Below, piece after piece: positions 25,327 to 32,974 of a stretch of 41,220 nucleotides of DNA (position 1 is its first letter; each line of letters begins with the position of its first letter). Source of the stretch: Clostridiales bacterium (GTDB taxonomy: Bacteria; Bacillota; Clostridia; Christensenellales; Aristaeellaceae). Location: NCBI GenBank assembly GCA_004557805.1, contig SFFS01000002.1, forward strand, positions 1-41,220, given 5' to 3'. The translations under genes and the position numbers were made by a program. The notes under the pieces are model-generated. The model had not been told where the DNA came from. It saw nothing but the letters and a program-made list of their open reading frames with translations, and did not search any database.

Positions 25327-25346
25327 AAAAAACAAATTCTAAACTT

Positions 25347-27269
25347 TTACTCCGCGCTTTCGTTCCCCACGGGCAGCGGCGTTACCTTTTCGTTCTGCTC
25401 CGGGCCGAGGATCTCCATGAATTCCTCGCCGGTGATGGTTTCCTTTTCGAGCAGGTAGGAGGAAAGTTCGCTGAGCTTCTGCGCGTTGTCGCGGAGGATC
25501 GACAGGGCCTTGTCGTAGCTTTCGGCGATCAGGCGCTGAATTTCCTTGTCCACGAGCGTGCTGGTTTCGGGCGAACAGATGGCCTGCGCGCCGTCGCCGA
25601 GATACAGGCTGGTCTGCGTGTCGAGCGCGACCATGCCGAACTTGTCGCTCATGCCGAAGCGCGTGACCATGTTGCGCGCCAGCTTCGTGGCCTGTTCGAT
25701 ATCGTTGGCTGCGCCGGTGGTACAGGTCTTGAACGCGAATTCTTCCGCTGCGCGTCCGGCCGTAAGGGTTACGATTTTCGATTCGAGATCCTCGCGGCTC
25801 ATCAGCACGCGCTCGGTTTCTTCCACCTGCATGGTGTAGCCCAGCGCGCCGTTTGTGCGCGGGATGATGGTGATTTTGTGTACCGGCGCGGAGTGCTTCT
25901 GCCGCGCGGCCACGAGGGCGTGCCCGATTTCGTGATAGGCCACGATGCGCTTTTCTTCGGGCGAGATGACCATGCTCTTGCGCTCGCTGCCGGCGATAAC
26001 CAGCTCCACAGCGGCCTCCAGGTCGCACTGCGCGGTGGCGGTGCGGCCGGCCCGGACGGCGCAAAGCGCCCCTTCGTTGATGATATTGGCCAGATCGGCG
26101 CCGCTTGCGCCGACGGTTGCGCGCGCAATGGCGGCCAGGTCGACGTCCGGCGCGGTAGCGATATTCTTCGCGTGTACGCGGAGAATCGCCTCGCGGCCCT
26201 TCATATCGGGCAGGTCGACGGTGATGCGCCGGTCGAAGCGGCCGGGGCGCAGAAGCGCCTTATCGAGAATTTCGGGGCGGTTCGTCGCGCCGAGGATGAT
26301 GATGCCCTTGCTTGGATCGAAGCCGTCCATTTCGGCCAGCAGCTGGTTGAGCGTCTGTTCGCGCTCGTCGTTGGCGTTCAGGCCGGTGCCGTCGCGCTTT
26401 TTGCCGATGGCGTCGATTTCATCGATGAACACGATGCAGGGGGCCTTTTCGGCCGCTTCCTTGAACAGATCGCGCACGCGCGCAGCGCCCGTGCCCACGA
26501 ACATTTCCACGAACGCCGAGCCGGACACGAAGAAGAACGGAACCTTCGCCTCACCCGCCACGGCCTGCGCCAGCAGCGTTTTGCCCGTGCCGGGAGGGCC
26601 GACGAGCAGCGCGCCCTTGGGCAGCTTCGCGCCGATGGCCTTGTATTTCTCGGGCCGGTTAAGGAAATCGACCATTTCGATGAGCTGGTCCTTTGCTTCG
26701 TCCTGTCCGGCTACGTCGGCGAAGCGCTTCGTTACCTCGGAGACGTTGTACATCTTCGCGCCGCTTTTGCCGAAGCCGCCGAGCAGGTTGAACCCGCCGC
26801 CCTTGCCATCCTTGCTGCCGCGAATCATTTTGACGATCCAGAAGATCATCAGTCCATAGAACGCCAGCGGCAGCACGAGATTGACGATGACGCTCAGGAT
26901 GGAAACGCGGCTTTCCTGGCTCACGCCGCCGAACTCCACGCCCGCCTTATACAGCCGCTGTACGAGGTTCGGGTCGTCGACGGGATAGGTGGCGTAGGTG
27001 TTTCCGCTGCGCCAGGGGAACATTCCGCTGGATACGGTGAAGCGGATGAGCGTATCGGTGATTTCAACCGCCTGCACCTGGCCGGAATCGACCATGCTCA
27101 GAAATTTGCTGTATTCGACATATTCCGTCCTGTTACCGCTCAGCATATTGCCCATGCTGAGCATATTCACAATCATGACCGCGCCCAGCAGGATCAGGAT
27201 ATAGACCCACGGATTGGTGGGCAGATGGAATTTCTTTCTATTTGTGGGGTCCTTCTCCGGTTTTTTCAT
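25347..27269 (-). CDS. ftsH: ATP-dependent zinc metalloprotease FtsH
   Basis: A membrane-anchored AAA protease that degrades misfolded membrane proteins and regulators; 640 residues, normal length. Transmembrane helices lie near 22-40 and 123-147 with an extracytoplasmic domain between. Walker A GPPGTGKT is at 224-231, Walker B FIDEID at 281-286, and the second region of homology RPGRFDR follows. The zinc motif is HEIGH at 446-450, with Ile where HEAGH is commonest; both histidines and the glutamate are kept. It is transcribed from its own promoter, divergent from the ParB/Noc-like gene. An A-rich leader with AAAGGAG precedes ATG 27269. Confidence 0.97.
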   Translation of the reverse strand: MKKPEKDPTNRKKFHLPTNPWVYILILLGAVMIVNMLSMGNMLSGNRTEYVEYSKFLSMVDSGQVQAVEITDTLIRFTVSSGMFPWRSGNTYATYPVDDPNLVQRLYKAGVEFGGVSQESRVSILSVIVNLVLPLAFYGLMIFWIVKMIRGSKDGKGGGFNLLGGFGKSGAKMYNVSEVTKRFADVAGQDEAKDQLIEMVDFLNRPEKYKAIGAKLPKGALLVGPPGTGKTLLAQAVAGEAKVPFFFVSGSAFVEMFVGTGAARVRDLFKEAAEKAPCIVFIDEIDAIGKKRDGTGLNANDEREQTLNQLLAEMDGFDPSKGIIILGATNRPEILDKALLRPGRFDRRITVDLPDMKGREAILRVHAKNIATAPDVDLAAIARATVGASGADLANIINEGALCAVRAGRTATAQCDLEAAVELVIAGSERKSMVISPEEKRIVAYHEIGHALVAARQKHSAPVHKITIIPRTNGALGYTMQVEETERVLMSREDLESKIVTLTAGRAAEEFAFKTCTTGAANDIEQATKLARNMVTRFGMSDKFGMVALDTQTSLYLGDGAQAICSPETSTLVDKEIQRLIAESYDKALSILRDNAQKLSELSSYLLEKETITGEEFMEILGPEQNEKVTPLPVGNESAE

Positions 27270-27307
27270 CGTAGAGAAGTTTTCTCCTTTCTTTTTCTGC
27301 GGTGTTT

Positions 27308-27336
27308 AGTGTACGCCAACAATGAAAGAATAACAA
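27308..27336 (-). promoter_or_regulatory. Promoter of ftsH
   Basis: On the minus strand: -35 TTGTTA (27336 to 27331), a 17-base spacer, -10 TACACT (27313 to 27308). The start codon lies 39 bases downstream at 27269. Confidence 0.65.
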
Positions 27337-27475
27337 GCCTTGATGAACCAAATATTAAGAAATTTCCGTTTTTTGCGGTTTTTTGGTCGAACGATTCCGG
27401 TTGGGCCTTAGAAGGAATCGCCGCCCTGCGGCGAGAATTCTGCCCGTATCCTTTCTTTTTTATTCGGAGGCCGCC

Positions 27476-28327
27476 ATGCAGCGTATCGCCCGGCTTTCAC
27501 GAAAGAACGAACGCCGCGTACAAATGCTGCCAATCAGCGCCATTGATGTAAACCCCTACCAGCCGCGCACCGATTTCGATGGCGAAGCCGTGAAGGCGCT
27601 GGCTGCGTCGATTGCGAGTCTCGGGCTTTTGCAGCCCATTACCGTGCGTCCCGAACCGAACGGGCGCTACACCCTCGTCGCTGGGGAACGGCGGCTGCGC
27701 GCGTGCGCGTCGCTAGGCATGACGACGATCGAGGCCATGCTCATCGACGCGGGCGACGGCGAGGCCGCGCTGCTGGCGCTTGTTGAAAACCTGCAAAGAG
27801 AAGACCTGCATTTTCTCGACGAGGCCGCGGCCTACGCCCGCGTGATGCGCCTGTGCGGATTCTCGCAGGAGGCGCTGGCCGCGCGCATCGGCAAAACGCA
27901 GGGCGCGATTGCCAACAAGATCCGCCTCTTACGGCTGGAAGCGCCGGTACGCGACACGGTGCGCACGCTGGCGCTTTCGGAGCGGCAGGCGCGCGCGCTT
28001 TTGAAGCTGCCGCCCGGCGGCGCGCAGATCGAAGCCGCCGAAATGATGGCTTCGCAGAATCTCAACGCCCTGCGCAGCGAGGCGCTTGTTGAGGAAATGC
28101 TGCGCGCCCTGCGCGCGCAGAACGCTCCGAAGCACAGGATGTTCGTCGTCGTGCGCGACTGGCGGCCCTATGTCAACGCCATTCGCGGCGTAGTGCGCCA
28201 GATGCAGGATGCGGGGCTGTCCGTTGAAATGGAGACGGAGCAACCCGGCGCGGAACTGCTGGTGCGGCTGCGGGTGAGCCAGGGGAACGTTGGGAGTTCC
28301 GCCACTGAAACCCCGGCAGGAACCTGA
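27476..28327 (+). CDS. ParB/Noc-family DNA-binding protein
   Basis: A ParB-fold protein of 283 residues. The N-terminal ParB/CTPase domain has LPISAIDVNPYQPRTDF and the nucleotide box GERR at 70-73. LVENLQREDLHFLDEA precedes a helix-turn-helix at about 128-152 (FSQEALAARIGKTQGAIAN). The stretch IANKIRLLRL closely resembles Bacillus Noc (nucleoid occlusion), but no parA or rsmG neighbour is present to settle Noc versus Spo0J. The start at 27476 follows CGGAGG; the frame opens further upstream without a site. From about residue 270 the codons (GNVGSSATETPAGT) lie in DNA homologous to a dispersed repeat, and the stop TGA is the loop of that repeat's hairpin, so the tail is probably recent. Confidence 0.88.
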   Translation: MQRIARLSRKNERRVQMLPISAIDVNPYQPRTDFDGEAVKALAASIASLGLLQPITVRPEPNGRYTLVAGERRLRACASLGMTTIEAMLIDAGDGEAALLALVENLQREDLHFLDEAAAYARVMRLCGFSQEALAARIGKTQGAIANKIRLLRLEAPVRDTVRTLALSERQARALLKLPPGGAQIEAAEMMASQNLNALRSEALVEEMLRALRAQNAPKHRMFVVVRDWRPYVNAIRGVVRQMQDAGLSVEMETEQPGAELLVRLRVSQGNVGSSATETPAGT

Positions 28328-28345
28328 GGTTCCTGCACTTCCCGG
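28284..28345 (-). repeat. Dispersed hairpin repeat, copy A
   Basis: GCAGGAACC (28316-28324), TGA, GGTTCCTGC (28328-28336) form a perfect 9-bp hairpin. Read on the minus strand, the surroundings (CGGGAAGTGCAGGAACCTCA, then a G-rich block) match the 126-bp tandem repeats at 16.7-17.0 kb. Two stem positions differ in a compensated way. It overlaps the last codons of the ParB/Noc gene. Confidence 0.8.
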
Positions 28346-28678
28346 TTTAGGGCTTTGCGTTTCTCATCTGCATTCATGTGACGGGGTTAGCTCGTCCGCG
28401 CGCCTGCGGGCGCGCGGATATTGCGCGCTTCTTCAGGCGGCTGCGCCGCACAGGGGGACGTCAGGGGTTCCGCCCCTGAGACCCCGGCAGGAATCTTCGC
28501 CGGTGCTCAATCGACGCATTCCCCCTTCGGTCGACTGCTCGTTTCGCACCGCGCCTTCGGGTCGCTGCTTCGGCCACAGGCCGCGCTCCCCTTCGGCGTC
28601 CTGCACCTCCCACTTGGAGGCAACCCAGCCTTGCGGCACAAAAATAGCCGCGCTCTGCGCGGCAAAAATAAAATTCCG
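28328..28678. other. Gene-free region with repeats and hairpins
   Basis: No protein gene is supported here. It holds half of repeat copy A, a 9-bp hairpin (28396-28404 with 28409-28417), repeat copy B (28461-28500) and a C-rich tail. One minus-strand frame across 28433-28639 contains the word SKWEVQ, echoing the frame across the tandem repeats, which reflects DNA relatedness rather than a gene. Confidence 0.6.
28461..28500 (-). repeat. Dispersed repeat, copy B (partial)
   Basis: The segment from 28467 to 28495 matches 28297-28325 of copy A with about three differences, exactly 170 bases apart. It includes its own hairpin, TCAGGGG (28461-28467) with CCCCTGA (28473-28479), but lacks the AACC/GGTT palindrome. 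Confidence 0.7.
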
Positions 28679-29086
28679 TTACTGTACCGGGGGTTCTGCG
28701 CTTTCGCCCGTTCCCAGCACGTTTTTGATTTCGCCCATCACCTCGGGCAGCAGCTCCATCACGCGGTCGACCGGAGTGGCGTAGTTGGTCGGCAGCATTT
28801 TCACCTGACCGTTTCCTACAACCAGAAAGCCCATCGGATGCACCGATACGCCCGCGCCGCTGCCGCCCGCGAAGGGAAGCCCCTCCGGCGCGGCGGGCGC
28901 TTTTCCCTGGCCGACGCCGTACTCGCCGCCGCCTGCCGCGAACCCGAACGACACGCGCGAAACCGGAATAATCGTCGTGCCGTCCGCCGCCTGCACGGGA
29001 TCGCCCACCACCGTATTCACGTCCACCATGTCCTTGATGCTGTCCATCGTCGTGCCCATCAGAGCGTCAATGGGATGCTTCTCCAC
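28679..29086 (-). CDS. ytfJ: GerW-family sporulation protein (YtfJ)
   Basis: A small protein of 135 residues in the GerW/YtfJ family, which in Bacillus is needed for normal spore germination. HPIDALMGTTMDSIKDMVDV, VVGDPV and the glycine-rich segment SFGFAAGGGEYG are diagnostic, as is GFLVV further on. The frame is open far upstream, but GTG at 29086 fits: GGAGAAGG lies eight bases before it and homology begins there. The DUF2953 gene lies 17 bases upstream, matching the ytfI-ytfJ order of Bacillus. Its presence suggests a spore-forming ancestry; homologues also occur in some lineages not known to form spores. Confidence 0.9.
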   Translation of the reverse strand: MEKHPIDALMGTTMDSIKDMVDVNTVVGDPVQAADGTTIIPVSRVSFGFAAGGGEYGVGQGKAPAAPEGLPFAGGSGAGVSVHPMGFLVVGNGQVKMLPTNYATPVDRVMELLPEVMGEIKNVLGTGESAEPPVQ

Positions 29087-29103
29087 TTTTCCTTCTCCTC
29101 TCC

Positions 29104-29580
29104 TCACGCCGTGCGCGCGCTTTTCGCCGCCCGCACGCCCGTGCGGATAATATCCCCGCCGCGCGCCGTCACTATGCAGCACGCCGAAAGGCAGAACCCT
29201 GCGCCGGCGAAATCCGGCCGCGCGCGGCCCTGCGTGGGACACAGTGCGTTCGCCGCGCCGAAGATCGTTTGCAGGCTTCCCGCGCACAGCGCGGTCAGAG
29301 CCGCGTCGCCCGTCCCGACGGTCGCGGCCAGCCGCAGCCCGCTGCCCGGCAGGCGCAGAAGCCCCAGCGCAAAGCGAGGAAGCAGCCTGCGCAGAAAGCG
29401 GCTTTTCTTTTTGCCGCCGCGCCGGAGGAGAATGCGCCCGGCGAAGCGCAGCCGCAGCCCGTATATGCGGATTTCCGCCGCATACGACGGCGACGCGTTC
29501 AGATCCGCGCGTACCTGCGCCGAAACGGGCGCGGACCAGATCAGCGCGGCCAGCGCCGCCAGAACAAAAACAGCCCGCAT
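29104..29580 (-). CDS. DUF2953-like protein (YtfI-type)
   Basis: A protein of 158 residues with a hydrophobic N-terminus (MRAVFVLAALAALIWSAPVS), either a signal peptide or an anchor. The following ADLNASPSYAAEIRIYGLRLRF fits the start of DUF2953 proteins. An Arg/Lys-rich linker precedes a hydrophobic, cysteine-bearing second half. The family's function is unknown, but DUF2953 genes commonly sit directly before ytfJ, as here. AGGAGGT before ATG 29580 is a strong ribosome binding site. The family call leans on the neighbour. Confidence 0.75.
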   Translation of the reverse strand: MRAVFVLAALAALIWSAPVSAQVRADLNASPSYAAEIRIYGLRLRFAGRILLRRGGKKKSRFLRRLLPRFALGLLRLPGSGLRLAATVGTGDAALTALCAGSLQTIFGAANALCPTQGRARPDFAGAGFCLSACCIVTARGGDIIRTGVRAAKSARTA

Positions 29581-29651
29581 TTTCTACCTCCTGCGCAGAA
29601 TAGGATGGTCGAAACGCGGGGAATGATTCGGATGTTTTGCGGAAAGCGCAG

Positions 29652-29695
29652 AAAAAACGGCCGCGCGGGAGTTTTTCCCCGCGCGGCCGTTTTTT
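29652..29695. terminator. Strong bidirectional terminator
   Basis: An 18-bp perfect stem including the A and T tails (AAAAAACGGCCGCGCGGG at 29652-29669, complement at 29678-29695). It ends the minus-strand flavin reductase transcript just past its stop at 29707. Confidence 0.92.
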
Positions 29696-29706
29696 AAAAT
29701 TTCAGC

Positions 29707-31755
29707 TTATTTGCCTTCCACGACGCTCTGACCCGCAATGCGGCCGAAGACAGTGAAGTCCACGATCGCGTTGCCGCCAAGACGGTTGCCGCCATGGATG
29801 CCGCCGGTCACTTCGCCGGCCGCGTACAGGCCCGGGATCGGGTCGCCGCTGGTGCCGATGACGTGCGCGTCGGTGTTGATCTTCACGCCGCCCATGGTGT
29901 GGTGCGCGGCAGGGGCGCGCGGATACGCGTACCAGGGGCCGCCTTCCAGCGCGGTGGTGAGCAGCTCGCGGCCAAGCTCGTCGACGGAGTCGCCGTTCTT
30001 GACGTGCTCGTTGTAGGTGTCGAGGCTCGCCTTGAGGTTCTCGTAGGGTACGTTGATCTTCTCAGCGAGTTCCTCGAGCGTATCGGCCTTCACGAAGCCG
30101 TAGCGGCCTTCCTCGATGAGGGAGGACACGGTGCGGCCGCCGAGGCAGCGATAGGTGTCGGGATCGTCGACGACGGTGTAGTTGTGGATGGTGTACATCC
30201 GGCCGCCGGTCTGCGCGAGGATGGCGGCGCTGATGACGTCGCGGCGTCCGTCTTCACGGACGAAGCGGTTGCCTTCCTGGTTGACGTAGATGCATGCGTC
30301 CACGCCGCCGGTGATGACGTCGGAGGTCACGCCCGTCCAGGGGTTGCAGACCTGCAGCAGCTGGATCTGATCCATATCCACCAGATCCGCGCCGGCTTCC
30401 TGCGCCATGATGATGCCGTCGCCGGTGATGGCGGGCATGTTGGAGGTGATGAGGCCTTCGCCGAGGTTCGGCCACTTCTCGCCCTGGCAGTACTTCACGC
30501 GCATTTCCACGTTGCCGGCGAAGCCGCCCGTGGCCAGCACGACGCCCTTGCTGGCGTGCAGGGTGACCTTGTGGCCGTCCTTCGCTTCGGCGATCACGCC
30601 GACAACGGCGCCGTTATCGTCGGTGATGAGGCTCTTGCCGGCCGTTTCCATGATGATGGTCACGTTGTCCTTCGCGGAGAGGTTGTCCTCGAAGGTCTTG
30701 ATATAGCCGGTGCCGTTGGGCATGACGGCCGTGTGGGTGCGGCGATAGAGAGAGCCGACGCCCTGGGTGATGGTGCCGTCGAATTCCATGCCCATGCTTT
30801 CCAGCCAGTGCAGGCCGTCGAGCGCGTTGGAGCACAGCACGGTGACCAGATCGAGGTTGGCGACTTTGTCGCCGCCTTCCCAGGTCTGCTGGATGTAGAA
30901 GTCCACGGAGTCTTCGATGCCGAGCGGTTCCTGCAGCTCCGGATCGGGCGCGTTGTAGATGCCGCCGGAAACGATGGAGTTGCCGCCGAGGAAGCCGGTC
31001 TTTTCGATCAGGATCACGGACGCGCCTTCGTCGCTGGCGGAAACCGCCGCAGCAAGGCCCGCGCCGCCGCCGCCCACGATAATCACGTCGGCGGTCATTT
31101 CTTCATCCTGCACGGGAGCTTTTTCGGGAGCGATCATGAGCGCGTCGCGGCTGCCGCCTGCCTGCTCGACGCAATCGCCCACGGCGGTGATGATGGCGCG
31201 GCTGGTCATGGTCACGCCGGTCACGGTGTCGATGGCGAGAGACTGCGCGTCGAGGATGCGGCCGGGGATGGTTTCAATGGCGATGTCGCCCACGCCGGGG
31301 GTTTCGATGTGGCCTTCCTTGACTTCGATGGCCTCGATCTTATCCTCGGAGAAGGTTACGTCGACCGTCACGTCGCCGTTCTGGCCGAACGCGGCGGCTT
31401 CGTAGGTGCCGGGGGTGTAGCGGTTCGCTTCGGCGGTTTCGCCGGAGAGGCAGGCTTCCGCCGCCGCCAGCACCGCTTCGCTGGTGATGGTTGCGCCGGC
31501 AACGGCGTCCACCTTCACGGTGTTCTGTTCCACCATCGCCTTGGCGAGGGTTTCGGCGGCCTGTCCGCCGAGCGCGGGCGTTTCGTTCGGCGCGTCGATT
31601 ACGGCTTCTTTGATTACGCCGTCTTCAACGGTCAGCGTGACCGTGACGGCGCCGCCGAAGCCCTGCTGCGTGGCCGAGAACGTTTCCGCCATGCCCGTGG
31701 AAGCCAGTCCCAGGCACATGACGAGCGCGAGCAGCGCTGCGAGGATCTTCTTCAT
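29707..31755 (-). CDS. Exported FAD-dependent reductase with two FMN-binding domains (fumarate/urocanate reductase family)
   Basis: An exported flavoenzyme of 682 residues, probably a terminal reductase for anaerobic respiration. Signal peptide MKKILAALLALVMCLGLAST; two FMN_bind domains follow (about 30-105 and 115-200). Each has a near-consensus site for covalent FMN attachment: DAVAGAT with Thr89, and DTVTGVT with Thr182. The FAD domain begins at ADVIIVGGGGAG (228-233) and ends in HHTMGGVKIN and GGIHGGNRLGGNA, as in fumarate and urocanate reductases. No haem CXXCH motif is present. The substrate cannot be told from motifs alone. AAGGAGG precedes ATG 31755. A LysR regulator lies directly upstream in the same direction. 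Confidence 0.93.
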   Translation of the reverse strand: MKKILAALLALVMCLGLASTGMAETFSATQQGFGGAVTVTLTVEDGVIKEAVIDAPNETPALGGQAAETLAKAMVEQNTVKVDAVAGATITSEAVLAAAEACLSGETAEANRYTPGTYEAAAFGQNGDVTVDVTFSEDKIEAIEVKEGHIETPGVGDIAIETIPGRILDAQSLAIDTVTGVTMTSRAIITAVGDCVEQAGGSRDALMIAPEKAPVQDEEMTADVIIVGGGGAGLAAAVSASDEGASVILIEKTGFLGGNSIVSGGIYNAPDPELQEPLGIEDSVDFYIQQTWEGGDKVANLDLVTVLCSNALDGLHWLESMGMEFDGTITQGVGSLYRRTHTAVMPNGTGYIKTFEDNLSAKDNVTIIMETAGKSLITDDNGAVVGVIAEAKDGHKVTLHASKGVVLATGGFAGNVEMRVKYCQGEKWPNLGEGLITSNMPAITGDGIIMAQEAGADLVDMDQIQLLQVCNPWTGVTSDVITGGVDACIYVNQEGNRFVREDGRRDVISAAILAQTGGRMYTIHNYTVVDDPDTYRCLGGRTVSSLIEEGRYGFVKADTLEELAEKINVPYENLKASLDTYNEHVKNGDSVDELGRELLTTALEGGPWYAYPRAPAAHHTMGGVKINTDAHVIGTSGDPIPGLYAAGEVTGGIHGGNRLGGNAIVDFTVFGRIAGQSVVEGK

Positions 31756-31778
31756 GAGGTGTTCCTCCTTCAAAAATT

Positions 31779-31799
31779 CCGGCGCGGAACCCGCGCCGG
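31779..31799 (-). promoter_or_regulatory. Leader hairpin of the flavin reductase mRNA
   Basis: CCGGCGCGG (31779-31787) pairs perfectly with CCGCGCCGG (31791-31799). On the minus strand it is followed by AATTTTT and then the AAGGAGG ribosome binding site. It starts about six bases after the predicted transcription start. It could be an attenuator or a protective 5' hairpin. Confidence 0.7.
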
Positions 31800-31811
31800 T
31801 TCGTCAGGAAG

Positions 31812-31841
31812 AGTATACATGAATTCAGCATGATTTGTTAA
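31812..31841 (-). promoter_or_regulatory. Promoter of the flavin reductase gene
   Basis: On the minus strand: -35 TTAACA (31841 to 31836), an 18-base spacer, -10 TATACT (31817 to 31812). It lies in the 147-base gap after the LysR gene, so the reductase can be expressed separately from its presumed regulator. Confidence 0.75.
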
Positions 31842-31902
31842 ACGAAAAACTAACGTGAACCGTTCGAAAAATGGAAATGATCGCCGCTTCCGTTCGCCGC
31901 GC

Positions 31903-32841
31903 CTACGCGTCGTTTTCGCACGTCCGGAAATGCTCCGGGTCGCGCTCCGTCTTTTCGCGCGCGTACAGCGCGCCATGGCGCAAAAGCGCCTTGCACGCGG
32001 GCTTGAGCGCGTTGTAGCTGCGATAGATCAGCCGCGCGCACAGCCACAGATCGTCCTCGTCCAGATCGAGCGTCGTCAGGCCGTAGAGCGCGCTGAATCG
32101 CTCCGTGGAAGAATACTGCACGGCGATCACCGTATCGCCCTGGCGCACCTTATAGATGACGAGCGGCACCGCGCCGAGATAATTCACCTGACCCGGGCGC
32201 ACGCCGCGCTCGATCAGGCTGTTCATCGTGCCGCGCACGGCGGGGCAGTCGTCATGAGGGAAGGCGAAGTTTACGCCCGAAAGGGCCTCGTATTTGATGT
32301 TTTTCCGGCTTGAAAGCGGCGAACCGGCGGCGGTCATCAGCCGGACGGGCTCGCGGAAAAGGCGCTGCTCCTGCAGGCCGGGCAGACGCGTCCAGCCTGC
32401 GCTGTAATATACGCCGAGCTCCGTCTCGCCCGCGCGCACCATGGCGGGCACCTGCGCGTTGGCGGAGGTTTTCATGCGGATGCGCACCTCGGGGTGCTTT
32501 TCGCTGAAGGCGGAGAACATGCCGACCAGCCCGTTGGAGACGGTCATTTCGCAGCCGCCGATGAGCACGCTGTCCTCCATCTGCGCGGTGCTGGAAAGGC
32601 TCTCGATGGCGCGATAGTAGTCGCTGAGGATCTTCTCCGCGTGAGGGCGGAATTCCGCGCCCTCCGGCGTGATCTCGATCTGACGGCCGACCTTTGCAAA
32701 GAGCCGCGTGCCCAGCTCGTGCTCGAGCACCTGCACATGCTTGTTCAGCGTGGAGGGAGCGTAGCACAGTTTTTCCGCCGCCTTCTGGTAGTTGAGCGTA
32801 TCGCACAGCGCCAGAAAAGTTTTCAGTTCTTTGGTATCCAT
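31903..32841 (-). CDS. LysR-family transcriptional regulator
   Basis: A DNA-binding regulator of 312 residues, normal for LysR. The N-terminal helix-turn-helix is classical (TLNYQKAAEKLCYAPSTLNK, then HVQVLEHELGTRLFAKVGR), followed by the linker helix and a two-lobed periplasmic-binding-like effector domain. ATG 32841 follows CGGAGTGG. The frame's upstream Met at 32898 would lie inside its own promoter. Being just upstream of the exported reductase, it is a natural candidate to control that gene in response to its substrate; this is inference from position. Confidence 0.93.
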   Translation of the reverse strand: MDTKELKTFLALCDTLNYQKAAEKLCYAPSTLNKHVQVLEHELGTRLFAKVGRQIEITPEGAEFRPHAEKILSDYYRAIESLSSTAQMEDSVLIGGCEMTVSNGLVGMFSAFSEKHPEVRIRMKTSANAQVPAMVRAGETELGVYYSAGWTRLPGLQEQRLFREPVRLMTAAGSPLSSRKNIKYEALSGVNFAFPHDDCPAVRGTMNSLIERGVRPGQVNYLGAVPLVIYKVRQGDTVIAVQYSSTERFSALYGLTTLDLDEDDLWLCARLIYRSYNALKPACKALLRHGALYAREKTERDPEHFRTCENDA

Positions 32842-32869
32842 AAAACCACTCCGTTTCTTCCCTGTGATG

Positions 32870-32898
32870 ATTATCACGCATGCGGAGGGTTTTGTCAA
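32870..32898 (-). promoter_or_regulatory. Promoter of the LysR gene
   Basis: On the minus strand: -35 TTGACA (32898 to 32893), a 17-base spacer, -10 GATAAT (32875 to 32870). An imperfect palindrome (GTGATAATCATCAC) covers the -10 and could be an autoregulatory site. Confidence 0.75.
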
Positions 32899-32922
32899 TC
32901 GCGCGCAGGGCGCGCCTTAAAT

Positions 32923-32950
32923 TTGCGTGACGTTTCCTGTCTTTTATGCT
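32923..32950 (+). promoter_or_regulatory. Possible promoter of the SANT/Myb-like gene
   Basis: -35 TTGCGT (32923-32928), a 16-base spacer and -10 TATGCT (32945-32950), with a second TATGCT overlapping at 32950-32955. It diverges from the LysR promoter. Confidence 0.5.
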
Positions 32951-32974
32951 ATGCTGAAGCGGGAGGGGATGCGT

